This document shows, one piece after another, positions 14,877-23,345 of a DNA stretch of 32,162 bases; within the stretch, counting starts at the first letter, position 1; each line of letters begins with the position of its first letter. The position numbers and the translations under genes are program-made. Under the pieces are notes generated by a model, which was given only the letters and a program-made list of their open reading frames with translations, searched no databases and had not been told where the DNA came from. The DNA is from Planktosalinus sp963975935 (GTDB lineage Bacteria > Bacteroidota > Bacteroidia > Flavobacteriales > Flavobacteriaceae), in the NCBI GenBank assembly GCA_963975935.1, contig CAXBIQ010000021.1, forward strand, positions 1 to 32,162. Reading direction: 5' to 3'.

Positions 14877-15935
14877 TTATTTTAAATAAAGGGTCTGATG
14901 CTTTAAGAGTGCCTTTTCTATTGCATATTTTTTTATGGCTGCATTTTGAACTTCTAGATCATATTCCTTTTTTTCAGGCTTACTTTCATAAGAAGCGATT
15001 TTATTTGCAAGATTTTTATAATCTCCTTTTTCAAACAAGTTGATTTTTATGGGTATTATTTCATTTAATCCATTCACATCAGTACCCAAAGTAATAAGAC
15101 CTGATGCCATATATTCTAAAGCAGCAATACCAAAACCTTCCCAATGAGATGATTGAATACCATAATCACAAGCTTTTAAAATATTATATACATCATTTCT
15201 AACACCTAAAAACACTACTCTTTGATTTAAATTAATATCATTGACATATTTTTTTACTTGTGGTTCCAATTTTCCTCCTCCAATTAAAACTAATTTAAAA
15301 TGATCAGGTAAGAACCGTAGTGCATCAATAAGGGTTTTTTGATCCTTAGAGGAGTTAAAACTACCTATCATAATCAATAATACATCGGTTTCCTGAAATC
15401 CTAAATCAGTCTTCGGATAGGGTTTCGCACTATTTATTTCGTTGAAATCAATAAAGTTATAAATTACTGTTGTATTTTTTCCAGTACCAATCCATTTTTC
15501 CAATTCATTCCTAACAGAGTTAGAAATACAGATGATTTTGTTATACCTTGAATAAATAAATTTTTCAAAATATCGCAAATATATTTTCTCTCTTCTACTG
15601 TTATGCGTACTATGCTCTGTAAAAAAAAACTTCTCCTTTCTAAAGAAAAATGTTAGTATGGCGACTATATACAGGCTTGGAAACAAATGTACATGAACAA
15701 CCTCATACTTCTTTATTAAATTAAAAAGAAACCTTATGTTTTTAATGGAATAATATGTATTTGAAGTAGTTGTGTAATAATTTGCGTTACTACCACTAAG
15801 TGAGAATAACTCATTACTGGAATCAAAGACAAAAACACCCACTTGATCACTCTCTGCCTGTTGTTTCGCCAGACTACTAACTAATTTCTCAGCACCCCCT
15901 GAGGTTAAAGAATTTATGACATGTAGTATTTTCAC
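14877..15935 (-). CDS. Glycosyltransferase family 4 protein
   Basis: A 352-residue GT-B enzyme. The glycine-rich acceptor loop is near the N-terminus (INSLTSGGAEKLVSSLA, residues 7-23). The C-terminal donor domain has MIGSFNSSKDQKTLIDAL and the E-x7-E motif as E266 and E274 in HWEGFGIAALEYMASG. It transfers a sugar from a nucleotide donor, probably during assembly of the repeat unit on the cytoplasmic face. Linkage and donor cannot be read from sequence. It is AT-rich like the rest of the central block. The polymerase gene follows after a 21-bp gap. Confidence 0.92.
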   Translation of the reverse strand: MKILHVINSLTSGGAEKLVSSLAKQQAESDQVGVFVFDSSNELFSLSGSNANYYTTTSNTYYSIKNIRFLFNLIKKYEVVHVHLFPSLYIVAILTFFFRKEKFFFTEHSTHNSRREKIYLRYFEKFIYSRYNKIICISNSVRNELEKWIGTGKNTTVIYNFIDFNEINSAKPYPKTDLGFQETDVLLIMIGSFNSSKDQKTLIDALRFLPDHFKLVLIGGGKLEPQVKKYVNDINLNQRVVFLGVRNDVYNILKACDYGIQSSHWEGFGIAALEYMASGLITLGTDVNGLNEIIPIKINLFEKGDYKNLANKIASYESKPEKKEYDLEVQNAAIKKYAIEKALLKHQTLYLK

Positions 15936-16038
15936 TATTTTATTTTTTTAAGATCGATAATCAAAATCCTTCAACTTTCAATGAAAAAAAGAGTTATATG
16001 GTATGTTATGTTATTTCCCTTTTATAAAGCCCAACTTC

Positions 16039-17196
16039 CTATATTCCAATATTATCCCCTTTATTAACAATCAGTTTTTTATCTGACGGTTTAATTTTTT
16101 TATTTCTAAGCTTTTCTATAAATATTTTAGAAGGTCTTTCTGCCAATAAATAAAAAACATAGCTAACTAAGACACAAATAACAACTCCTATCATCCAATA
16201 AATTGGATTGGTTATTTTTATTCCTTCATCCACTAATGATAGTTTAACTAGTAACATATGGTAAAGTTTTAAAGTAGCATAATGAGATATATATAGAGTG
16301 TAGCTCGTTGCTCCTAAAAACAGTAGAATCCTTGAGTAAATCTTATTTTTTTGAAAATTAATAATTAAGAATATTGATAAAATAGAAGCTAAAAGTGGTG
16401 TAATTTTATTGTAATCTGAAGTCATAAATTTCACAAAAACCATTATGCTTACTAAACCAATAAATATTATGTATGTTTTTAATTTATTTACTGTAACATA
16501 TTTTTTAACTAAATCATAATTAAAAAACAGCCATATCCCAATTGTAAAATAAATATTATAATCAAATAAAAATTTTGTAAGAATACTACCTCCTGTTAAG
16601 GAATTCCAATTATAAAACCAACCATACAGATAAAAAAGAATGGATATTATATAGTAATATCTTCTTCTAACAATCAAAATTGGTGCTAGAATATAGAATA
16701 TAACTTCATGTATTAAAGACCAAAATTGGGGTATATAGGCCCCATTATAAACATAAATTAGATTTAACAGGGTTGATTTAAGCGTTGCAAATACTGAATA
16801 GTCATTTAAATTAAATTCAGGTTGATATATTGAAAATATATAAAAAGCAAAAGCAGCCCAACATAAAGCAAGTATATAAGGTGGGTATAAGCGAATTAAT
16901 CTCTTTAAATAAAATAATGGGATTTTTTGTTTCCTACTTAAAGAAAATGCTATTGAAAAACCAGAAAGAACAAAAAAGAAAACCACAAATTCAGTTCCTA
17001 ATGAAGTAAATTGTAATAATGCATAATGTAATTTCGTCCATATACTCCACTCAGATATAGGTATTATTTCAGCAAGCTCTGATCCCCCCATAAATAAATT
17101 TCCTCTGCTATGATTAATAACCACATATAAAGCAGCTATTCCTCGTAAACAATCTAAGATTTTAAAATCAGGTGATGTATTGATTTTATTCATCAA
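16039..17196 (-). CDS. Acyltransferase family 3 (OafA-like) membrane protein
   Basis: A 385-residue integral membrane acyltransferase with about ten hydrophobic segments. The family's R-x10-H motif is present as R18 and H29 (LDCLRGIAALYVVINHSRG), followed by FVLSGFSIAFSLSRK and LKRLIRLYPPYILAL. Such proteins move acetyl or other acyl groups across the membrane onto surface glycans, so it probably O-acetylates the finished unit. The start overlaps the end of the upstream glycosyltransferase gene by 11 bp; a second Met at residue 2 would shorten the overlap to 8 bp. Confidence 0.92.
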   Translation of the reverse strand: MMNKINTSPDFKILDCLRGIAALYVVINHSRGNLFMGGSELAEIIPISEWSIWTKLHYALLQFTSLGTEFVVFFFVLSGFSIAFSLSRKQKIPLFYLKRLIRLYPPYILALCWAAFAFYIFSIYQPEFNLNDYSVFATLKSTLLNLIYVYNGAYIPQFWSLIHEVIFYILAPILIVRRRYYYIISILFYLYGWFYNWNSLTGGSILTKFLFDYNIYFTIGIWLFFNYDLVKKYVTVNKLKTYIIFIGLVSIMVFVKFMTSDYNKITPLLASILSIFLIINFQKNKIYSRILLFLGATSYTLYISHYATLKLYHMLLVKLSLVDEGIKITNPIYWMIGVVICVLVSYVFYLLAERPSKIFIEKLRNKKIKPSDKKLIVNKGDNIGI

Positions 17197-18352
17197 TATT
17201 TTTGATTAGATATTTAAATTTTTCCACATTTAATTCCACACTATAGGGTCTAACACATTCTCTACCAGTTTTAGCTTTTTCAAAAGCGATTTCTTTATCC
17301 AAAAGTATATTTAAAAGATTTCCTTGTAATTCATCAAGCTCAAATTGCTTTGCTAAATAGGCATTGTCCTCATTTAGGTATTGTCTAAAAATAACATTAT
17401 CCCATGCCAACATAATACGACCTGCCGCCATCTGTTCCAGCATGGCATTGGAGGTACCCCCACCACCACCTTCAGCAGAAGCGTAGGTCAATGCCACACA
17501 TACATCTATTGATTTTAAGAACTCAGGCAATTTATCATTGGAAATAACATTGTGGTATAAAATAGTGTTATTGTTTACCAGATCTTCAACTTGCGTTTTA
17601 TAAGCTCCATTTTGACCAACAACATGAAACTCAAACTCATCTTTATGCTCACCCTTTTTAATCTTTTCAGCCAATTTAAAAAAATCCTCTATTCCCTTAA
17701 CCTGACTTAATCTGCCAATATAAGCTATTCTAATGGGGCTGTTTAACTCAGGTTCAGGCATTGTCCACTTATCAATGTTTACTCCATTTTTTATGACGTG
17801 TACATCCAAATCGTATTGCTTATAAAAATCACGAATATCATCCCCATTACAGATTAAAACATCTGCTTTTTTTAGTTGATTAATTTCGAGCCTAAGAAAT
17901 ATTTTTCTTAATATTTTTGGAATTGCATAGGCTTTCTCTTGTAAGAATATACTTCTCAACCAAACAATTTTTTTGCTTTTATTGTAGCGTGTCAATCTAT
18001 TGACCATAACCATTTCAAAAACTCCCATTGCAAGTACATTATTCGATATTTCCTTTACAGGCATACGTTTCAACGCTCTGAACATGGAGAAAACTTTTGG
18101 CCACCGCGACGCTTTACCTTCTAAAATATAGGGAAATAAAGTTTTTCTATCCTGAATTTTAGGATCAAGTTTTAATAATTCCTTTTTGTGATTTGAATCT
18201 TGGGAAGTTTTAAATCCATATAAATTAACACACTCAAAAATATCATCTTTCAAAAGCTCAGGTAAAAAATTATACAACCAGGTTTCTCTTCCTCCTGCAT
18301 CTTTATCAAAAGTGGAAAGCATTAAAATATCTAAACTATTCTTTTTACCCAT
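17186..18352 (-). CDS. Glycosyltransferase (GT4/GT1 superfamily)
   Basis: A 388-residue GT-B type protein. Recognisable parts are the N-terminal DKDAGGRETWLYNFLPEL (17-34), a central VIKNGVNIDKW (187-197), the donor-domain start IAYIGRLSQVKGIEDF (209-224) and SAEGGGGGTSNAMLEQMAAG (292-311), which stands in place of the usual E-x7-E loop and has an unusually long glycine run. It probably adds one sugar of the repeat unit. Its ATG shares one base with the stop of the acetyltransferase gene upstream (TAATG), so translation is coupled. Confidence 0.88.
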   Translation of the reverse strand: MGKKNSLDILMLSTFDKDAGGRETWLYNFLPELLKDDIFECVNLYGFKTSQDSNHKKELLKLDPKIQDRKTLFPYILEGKASRWPKVFSMFRALKRMPVKEISNNVLAMGVFEMVMVNRLTRYNKSKKIVWLRSIFLQEKAYAIPKILRKIFLRLEINQLKKADVLICNGDDIRDFYKQYDLDVHVIKNGVNIDKWTMPEPELNSPIRIAYIGRLSQVKGIEDFFKLAEKIKKGEHKDEFEFHVVGQNGAYKTQVEDLVNNNTILYHNVISNDKLPEFLKSIDVCVALTYASAEGGGGGTSNAMLEQMAAGRIMLAWDNVIFRQYLNEDNAYLAKQFELDELQGNLLNILLDKEIAFEKAKTGRECVRPYSVELNVEKFKYLIKNIDE

Positions 18353-18939
18353 TATAATTTATAAACAAGTCCTTCTGATGATTTACTTGAGATAATTTTA
18401 GCCGGTATACCACCAATTGTATAATTACCTTCAGCAAAACTTTTATTTACCACAGCGTTTGCCCCTATAGCCACATTACTTCCTATGACTATTGGACCAA
18501 ACAACTTCGCACCTGGACCTATATAACAATTATCTCCTAATGTGGGTGCATACCTCTTAGTGTCCCCCGCATTTTTAAACCCTCCTGCACCTCCAATGTT
18601 AACTCCTGTATGAATACGACAATTTTTTCCAATAATAGCATCATCATTAACAATCAATAATCCATAATGTACTATTCCCAACCCATAATCAAAAACATTT
18701 AAAGGGATACTAAAGCCCAACCTTACGCCTAATCTTCTATACCATAGGTAAGGTAAAAATCTAATAAAAATCCCATAATTTTTATTAACCAAAAACTCAT
18801 TTAGTCTTAATAAGACTGTAAACCTAAATACCGGAGATAAAAAAAACTTACGAAAGAAAGAACCTCCACCTTGACAAACTCTATCATAATAGATAAATTT
18901 TTTTAAATCTTGCCAGTTAAATATTCTATTTTGGTTCAT
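18352..18939 (-). CDS. Serine acetyltransferase-like hexapeptide acyltransferase
   Basis: A 195-residue protein. The C-terminal half is a left-handed beta-helix with IVHYGLLIVNDDAIIG, RIHTGVNIGGAGG and GPIVIGSNVAIGANAVVN, as in CysE-like enzymes of glycan clusters. The N-terminal half is a helical region and lacks the full CysE domain, so the acceptor is probably a sugar and not serine. The start at 18939 is chosen because the alternative at 19020 would overlap the upstream gene by 65 bp and add 27 residues with no family match. The gene follows another hexapeptide acetyltransferase after 16 bp. Confidence 0.85.
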   Translation of the reverse strand: MNQNRIFNWQDLKKFIYYDRVCQGGGSFFRKFFLSPVFRFTVLLRLNEFLVNKNYGIFIRFLPYLWYRRLGVRLGFSIPLNVFDYGLGIVHYGLLIVNDDAIIGKNCRIHTGVNIGGAGGFKNAGDTKRYAPTLGDNCYIGPGAKLFGPIVIGSNVAIGANAVVNKSFAEGNYTIGGIPAKIISSKSSEGLVYKL

Positions 18940-18955
18940 CGCTACTATGATTAAT

Positions 18956-19465
18956 CTATTTATAAGATTTGATTTTTTTTGCTGGAACTCCTCCAATAAT
19001 TGTATTATCCTCATACACACTTCTATTAACTACAGCACCTGCAGCAACAATTGTTCCTTCAGCAAGCGATACACCTGCTAAAATTGTGACGTTTGCACCA
19101 ATCCATATATTGTTGTTTAATAAAACTTCTTTTTTTAAAATTGGCTGGTATTTTATTGGCTTATTTTCCAAAGTATAAGAATGTTCAGTTGTAATTATAG
19201 ATGTGTTGTGACCTATAGATACATAATCTCCAATTTTTAAACCTCCCTCTGCTGAGATGAAGCAACCATGATTTATAGAAACATCATTTCCAATTTTTAA
19301 ATTTTCAAACCCATGAATTATAACGTTAGAGCGCACTATTAAATTTTTACAATCATTTTTTAGTAATGAACATAGAATTTTAACTCTCATTTTATCTATT
19401 AAAGGAAAGTCCCAACCTTTTGTAAATAAATATAGCCCATATTTAATTTTTTCTTGTAATACCAT
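18956..19465 (-). CDS. Hexapeptide-repeat acetyltransferase (WbbJ/maltose acetyltransferase type)
   Basis: A 169-residue protein built mainly of left-handed beta-helix turns: IGNDVSINHGCFISAEGGLKIGDYVSIG in two parts, then the catalytic loop around TTEHSYTLENKPI, then WIGANVTILAGVSLAEGTIV and the closing IIGGVPAKKIKSY. Members acetylate sugar hydroxyls with acetyl-CoA. It is one of four acyl-group transfer genes in the run, which points to a heavily decorated glycan. It lies 5 bp from the epimerase gene. Confidence 0.9.
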   Translation of the reverse strand: MVLQEKIKYGLYLFTKGWDFPLIDKMRVKILCSLLKNDCKNLIVRSNVIIHGFENLKIGNDVSINHGCFISAEGGLKIGDYVSIGHNTSIITTEHSYTLENKPIKYQPILKKEVLLNNNIWIGANVTILAGVSLAEGTIVAAGAVVNRSVYEDNTIIGGVPAKKIKSYK

Positions 19466-19470
19466 ACAAA

Positions 19471-20451
19471 CTAAGAAAATACTTTTTTATACCAATCAAA
19501 TGTTTTTTTAAGACCTTTATCAAAATCAAGGTATTGAAACTCAAAACCAAGGTTTTTAATTTTTAAATGACTTACTTCAAAGTCTTTTATATCCCCGGGC
19601 TTCCAGTCCTCATAGATAATATTTGAACTTGCCCCTGCATAACCCCTGATCTTATGAGCAATCTCGTTAATCGATATTTTTAAACCGGAAGCACAATTGT
19701 ATGCTTCACCCTTATCTCCTTTTTTTGCAACCAATTTATTGATGTTTACTACATCCTTAACATAGGTAAATGACCTTATCTGAGTACCATCTCCAAAAAT
19801 TGTAATATCCTTATTTTTAATGGCCTGTTTACAGAAAATACCAATAACGCCCCCATAGTCTCCTGAATCCTGCTTAGGACCATAAACATGATAATAGCGT
19901 AGAATGGAAGTATTCATATCGTATAAATGAGCAAAAGCCCTGACATATTTTTCCCCGGCCAGTTTACTAACACCGTAATAAGAAGTAGGGTTAACAGGAT
20001 GATTTTCATCTGTTGGAAAATATTGGGCTATCCCATAAACCGAACCCGTGGAAACATGAACAAACTTTTTCACTTGTGTGTCCCTTGCCAGTTCCAATAA
20101 ATTAAATGTACCGGCAGCATTTACTTCCAAATCCCTTAATGGGTCTTTTAAGCAAACTGTCATTTTTGAACAGGCCTGATGAAAAACTACATCAACATCA
20201 TTAAAGTATTGAGTCAACTTTTCTTTGTCTGTAATATCACAATCCACGGCTAGTAATTTATTGCCATATTTCTCTTTTAAATCTTCGAGATTTCGTTCTT
20301 TACCTGCACTGTAATCATCAATACTGATTACCTCAAGACCATCTTCCAAAAGGGATTCCACAAGATTACTACCCACAAAACCGGCTCCTCCGGTAACGAT
20401 GGCTTTTTTAAAAATTCCTTCTAAAGAATACTTATTGTTTTTTATTTCCAT
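19471..20451 (-). CDS. NAD-dependent nucleotide-sugar epimerase/dehydratase
   Basis: A 326-residue extended short-chain dehydrogenase. The cofactor motif GGAGFVG is at 21-27, the catalytic T/S region is VHVSTGSVYG (131-140), and the Y-x3-K pair is Y159/K163 in SYYGVSKLAGEKY. FGDGTQIRSFTYVKDVV is the usual substrate-domain motif. The closest functional fit is a UDP-hexose or UDP-HexNAc 4-epimerase, though a dehydratase cannot be excluded by eye. The first 15 residues extend beyond the normal start and overlap the flippase gene by 20 bp; no other good start is seen. Confidence 0.88.
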   Translation of the reverse strand: MEIKNNKYSLEGIFKKAIVTGGAGFVGSNLVESLLEDGLEVISIDDYSAGKERNLEDLKEKYGNKLLAVDCDITDKEKLTQYFNDVDVVFHQACSKMTVCLKDPLRDLEVNAAGTFNLLELARDTQVKKFVHVSTGSVYGIAQYFPTDENHPVNPTSYYGVSKLAGEKYVRAFAHLYDMNTSILRYYHVYGPKQDSGDYGGVIGIFCKQAIKNKDITIFGDGTQIRSFTYVKDVVNINKLVAKKGDKGEAYNCASGLKISINEIAHKIRGYAGASSNIIYEDWKPGDIKDFEVSHLKIKNLGFEFQYLDFDKGLKKTFDWYKKVFS

Positions 20452-21700
20452 GATTTGTTAGATTAAATGACATAATAAAATAGAGTATATAAAAAGTTGA
20501 GTATATCCAACTTAAAGCTATTACTGTATTGATTGCCTCAGAATCCTTACCAAGGATAAACGTGATGACAACTGCAGTAAGTAATAAAAATTGACCAATA
20601 ATGTTATAAAGTTGCTTTTCTTTAACGTACAACATATAACTAAGGGGAAAACTAATAAATCGTAAAAAGAAAACCGGGGAAAATATTTTAGCATATTCAC
20701 CTGCAACCCGCCATTCCTCCCCAAATATGAAAGCAAATAAATCAACTGCAAAAAAATAAATTATTATAGTGGGAATTAATGCCAATAAAAAGAGCTTTTT
20801 AGCTGTATTTAAAAATAAGACTCTTGTATTACCATTTGCGTGATGGACAGTTACAATCTCCATTTTAAACACATCCTGTATTGCCCCTGCTATTAGTGTA
20901 ACCGGAGCCTGTATTATTTTTTGGTTTAAAAAGAAATAACCTGCAATTACAGAGCTAAAAAAAGAATTAAAGAAAATATGTGTAATTTGATTCGCTGATA
21001 TATTTATGAAAGATGCAATTACATCATATTTGGGAAAGTTTCTATATCTTTTTGCCAACGCGATTACTTTTGGTCTTTTAAAATTAAATTTATCTTCATT
21101 TTTAAAATAATAATAAACAAAATAACCTGCAGAAGCTATTTGACCTAAAATGTTCCCCCCAATTAAACCAAATGTACCCCCTTTCGCTACATACCCCACA
21201 CCTAAATTAACAGTACTTGAACTCATAGTTTGTAAAACCCTGTTTTTTGAGAGCTTTGAATATTTTCTTTTCCTGTTAAACCAATAATTAAATGATTGAC
21301 AAATGCCTGATAAAAATACAGTTACGGGTATTGCATAAAGCCATATTGCGATTCTTTCATTTCCTAACGCCGTTGCAATAGCATTATTAAAAAGCAATAT
21401 TATCATAAAGGTAATTAGACTAACAATAAAAGAAATAACACAAGACAACCAAAGAATTTGTACAGCATCTTCATCCTTTGCGGGCAATGTAATTGCAAAT
21501 TCATATCTCCCTGTAGCTACTACTGACAAAACTGAAGAAATACTTAAATACAATGCAAATACACCAAAATCATCAGGAGAATAAAGCCTGGTTAAAATAG
21601 GGCTAATAGCGAGGGGTATTGCCTGTGCTATAGCCGTCCCTGTAACCAATGTAATTACATTTTTTGCAAACTCACTCTGCGGGACAATTTTTTTAAACAT
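20432..21700 (-). CDS. wzx: Wzx-type oligosaccharide flippase
   Basis: A 422-residue protein of the MOP/polysaccharide-synthesis family with about 12 membrane segments. Typical features are the N-terminal FAKNVITLVTGTAIAQAIPL with LTRLYSPDDFGVFALYLS, the conserved turn at the start of such flippases, and a RYEFAITLP motif. It carries the lipid-linked repeat unit across the inner membrane for the Wzy polymerase. The presence of Wzx plus Wzy-like proteins, and the absence of an ABC exporter, define the export route of this locus. Confidence 0.92.
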   Translation of the reverse strand: MFKKIVPQSEFAKNVITLVTGTAIAQAIPLAISPILTRLYSPDDFGVFALYLSISSVLSVVATGRYEFAITLPAKDEDAVQILWLSCVISFIVSLITFMIILLFNNAIATALGNERIAIWLYAIPVTVFLSGICQSFNYWFNRKRKYSKLSKNRVLQTMSSSTVNLGVGYVAKGGTFGLIGGNILGQIASAGYFVYYYFKNEDKFNFKRPKVIALAKRYRNFPKYDVIASFINISANQITHIFFNSFFSSVIAGYFFLNQKIIQAPVTLIAGAIQDVFKMEIVTVHHANGNTRVLFLNTAKKLFLLALIPTIIIYFFAVDLFAFIFGEEWRVAGEYAKIFSPVFFLRFISFPLSYMLYVKEKQLYNIIGQFLLLTAVVITFILGKDSEAINTVIALSWIYSTFYILYFIMSFNLTNHGNKKQ

Positions 21701-21736
21701 TCTATACTAATTGTAAAACACCTATTTACCAAAAAA

Positions 21737-22723
21737 TTACCTCTTTATTGTATAATTGCGTGAAAAAGGGTGTTTAGAAAGTTCTTTTGTTGCAAAAGGG
21801 TGATATTCTCCTTTTAGACCAATAGGCTCACTATTTCTGATTTCATAAACAATTTCAACTGCCTGCCGTGCTTCCTCCATTCCAAAACCATTTCCATTCA
21901 ATATTTCCTGATAACTCAAAGTATGTAAATCAGTAAAACCATCACTAAATTCCAACTCTTCCCCTTCTATGGTTATGGAGCGATATGTTCGTTGTCCTTT
22001 TACCTGTACTTCTTTCGGCAACACGTCTTCATTGATGGATAAAAACCAGCGTACCCGGGCACGTTCCAGTTGTAAATATCCTGCAGCCCTGTCATGGCTA
22101 TGTACATGAACCACATTTTCTTTTACTTCACCAAATATCCACGCAAGCATATCGTAAAAATGGACACCAATATTTGTAGCAATACCACCAGATTTATTTA
22201 ACTCTCCCTTCCAAGATGTATAATACCAGTTCCCACGGGATGTCAAATACGTTAAGTCTACATCATATATTTTATCTGCCGGTCCATTATCAACTTTTTC
22301 TTTTAAAGCAATAATACTGGGGTGTAATCGCAATTGAAGTATGTTCCATATTCTCTTACCGGTTTGTTCCTCTACAATTTTTAGCGCATCAATATTCCAC
22401 GGATTCATTACCAAGGGTTTTTCACAAATGACATCAGCATTTTCACGTAACCCAAAACGTATATGGGAATCGTGTAGATAGTTAGGCGTACAAACACTAA
22501 GGTAATCCAACTTCATTTTCTTTTCAAACTGCAATTTGGAAATATGCCTGTCAAAGCGCTCAAATTCCACAAAAAAATCAGCATTGGGAAAATAACTGTC
22601 TATTACCCCCACACTGTCAAAATTATCCATCGCAGCCACTAGGTTGTTACCGGTTTCTTTTATGGCTTTCATATGGCGTGGTGCGATATATCCTGCAGCA
22701 CCTATCAATGCAAAGTTTTTCAT
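21737..22723 (-). CDS. wbpB: Gfo/Idh/MocA oxidoreductase, WbpB/WlbA-like
   Basis: A 328-residue NAD-dependent dehydrogenase. The N-terminal LIGAAGYIAPRHMKAIKETG and the EKPLVMNPWN motif (101-110) with NILQLRLHPSIIALKEKV are characteristic of the WbpB/WlbA group, which oxidises the C3 hydroxyl of UDP-N-acetylglucosaminuronic acid. The alpha/beta domain has GGIATNIGVHFYDMLAWIFG. The product is normally aminated by WbpE and then acetylated by WbpD. WbpD is adjacent (8 bp), but no WbpE is present in the window. Confidence 0.92.
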   Translation of the reverse strand: MKNFALIGAAGYIAPRHMKAIKETGNNLVAAMDNFDSVGVIDSYFPNADFFVEFERFDRHISKLQFEKKMKLDYLSVCTPNYLHDSHIRFGLRENADVICEKPLVMNPWNIDALKIVEEQTGKRIWNILQLRLHPSIIALKEKVDNGPADKIYDVDLTYLTSRGNWYYTSWKGELNKSGGIATNIGVHFYDMLAWIFGEVKENVVHVHSHDRAAGYLQLERARVRWFLSINEDVLPKEVQVKGQRTYRSITIEGEELEFSDGFTDLHTLSYQEILNGNGFGMEEARQAVEIVYEIRNSEPIGLKGEYHPFATKELSKHPFSRNYTIKR

Positions 22724-22731
22724 ATAATACT

Positions 22732-23304
22732 TTATTTAATCCTTGATACCTTGTTGTTTTCCAATTTGTATTCCTGTTTTGACTCCGGGCAAATCGCAAT
22801 ATGATTATCATCAAAATTTAATTTATGACCATACTCACTCACCCATCCAATTTGTTTTGCAGGGTTTCCTACTACCAGTGCATAATCAGGCACTTCTTTG
22901 GTCACAACCGCCCCCGCTCCAATAAATGCAAAGATACCAATATCATTTCCACAGACAATGGTGGCATTGGCTCCAATGGAGGCTCCTTTCTTAACGATGG
23001 TTTTTGAATACTCTCCTCTTCTGTTGACAGCACTTCTGGGATTGATGACATTTGTAAAGACCATCGAAGGTCCTAAAAAAACATCGTCTTCACAAATGAC
23101 ACCGGTATATATCGAGACATTGTTTTGAACTTTTACATTATTTCCCAACACCACATCAGGTGAAATAACCACATTTTGACCCACATTACACTTCAGGCCT
23201 AAACGTGCATGGGTCATAATATGTGAAAAATGCCAGATTTTTGTACCCGCTCCTATTTCACAATCAGGGTCTATAACAGCGGTTTCGTGTGCAAAATAAC
23301 TCAT
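22732..23304 (-). CDS. wbpD: UDP-3-amino-uronic acid N-acetyltransferase, WbpD/WlbB-like
   Basis: A 190-residue left-handed beta-helix acetyltransferase. It begins ETAVIDPDCEIGAGTKIWHFSHI, with the HFSH motif typical of WbpD/WlbB, continues VFTNVINPRSAVNRRGEY, and ends with VGNPAKQIGWVSEYG. Members acetylate the 3-amino group of UDP-2-acetamido-3-amino-2,3-dideoxy-glucuronic acid using acetyl-CoA. With the dehydrogenase and oxidoreductase beside it, it defines a di-N-acetyl-uronic acid branch. Base composition is less AT-rich than the genes that follow. Confidence 0.93.
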   Translation of the reverse strand: MSYFAHETAVIDPDCEIGAGTKIWHFSHIMTHARLGLKCNVGQNVVISPDVVLGNNVKVQNNVSIYTGVICEDDVFLGPSMVFTNVINPRSAVNRRGEYSKTIVKKGASIGANATIVCGNDIGIFAFIGAGAVVTKEVPDYALVVGNPAKQIGWVSEYGHKLNFDDNHIAICPESKQEYKLENNKVSRIK

Positions 23305-23345
23305 AGATTATTGATTGGTTTCAATTAAAATTATCATTTAATTAC

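Noticed and set aside
18940..19020. Upstream start for the serine acetyltransferase-like gene
   Set aside because: It would overlap the preceding acetyltransferase gene by 65 bp and adds residues without family similarity.
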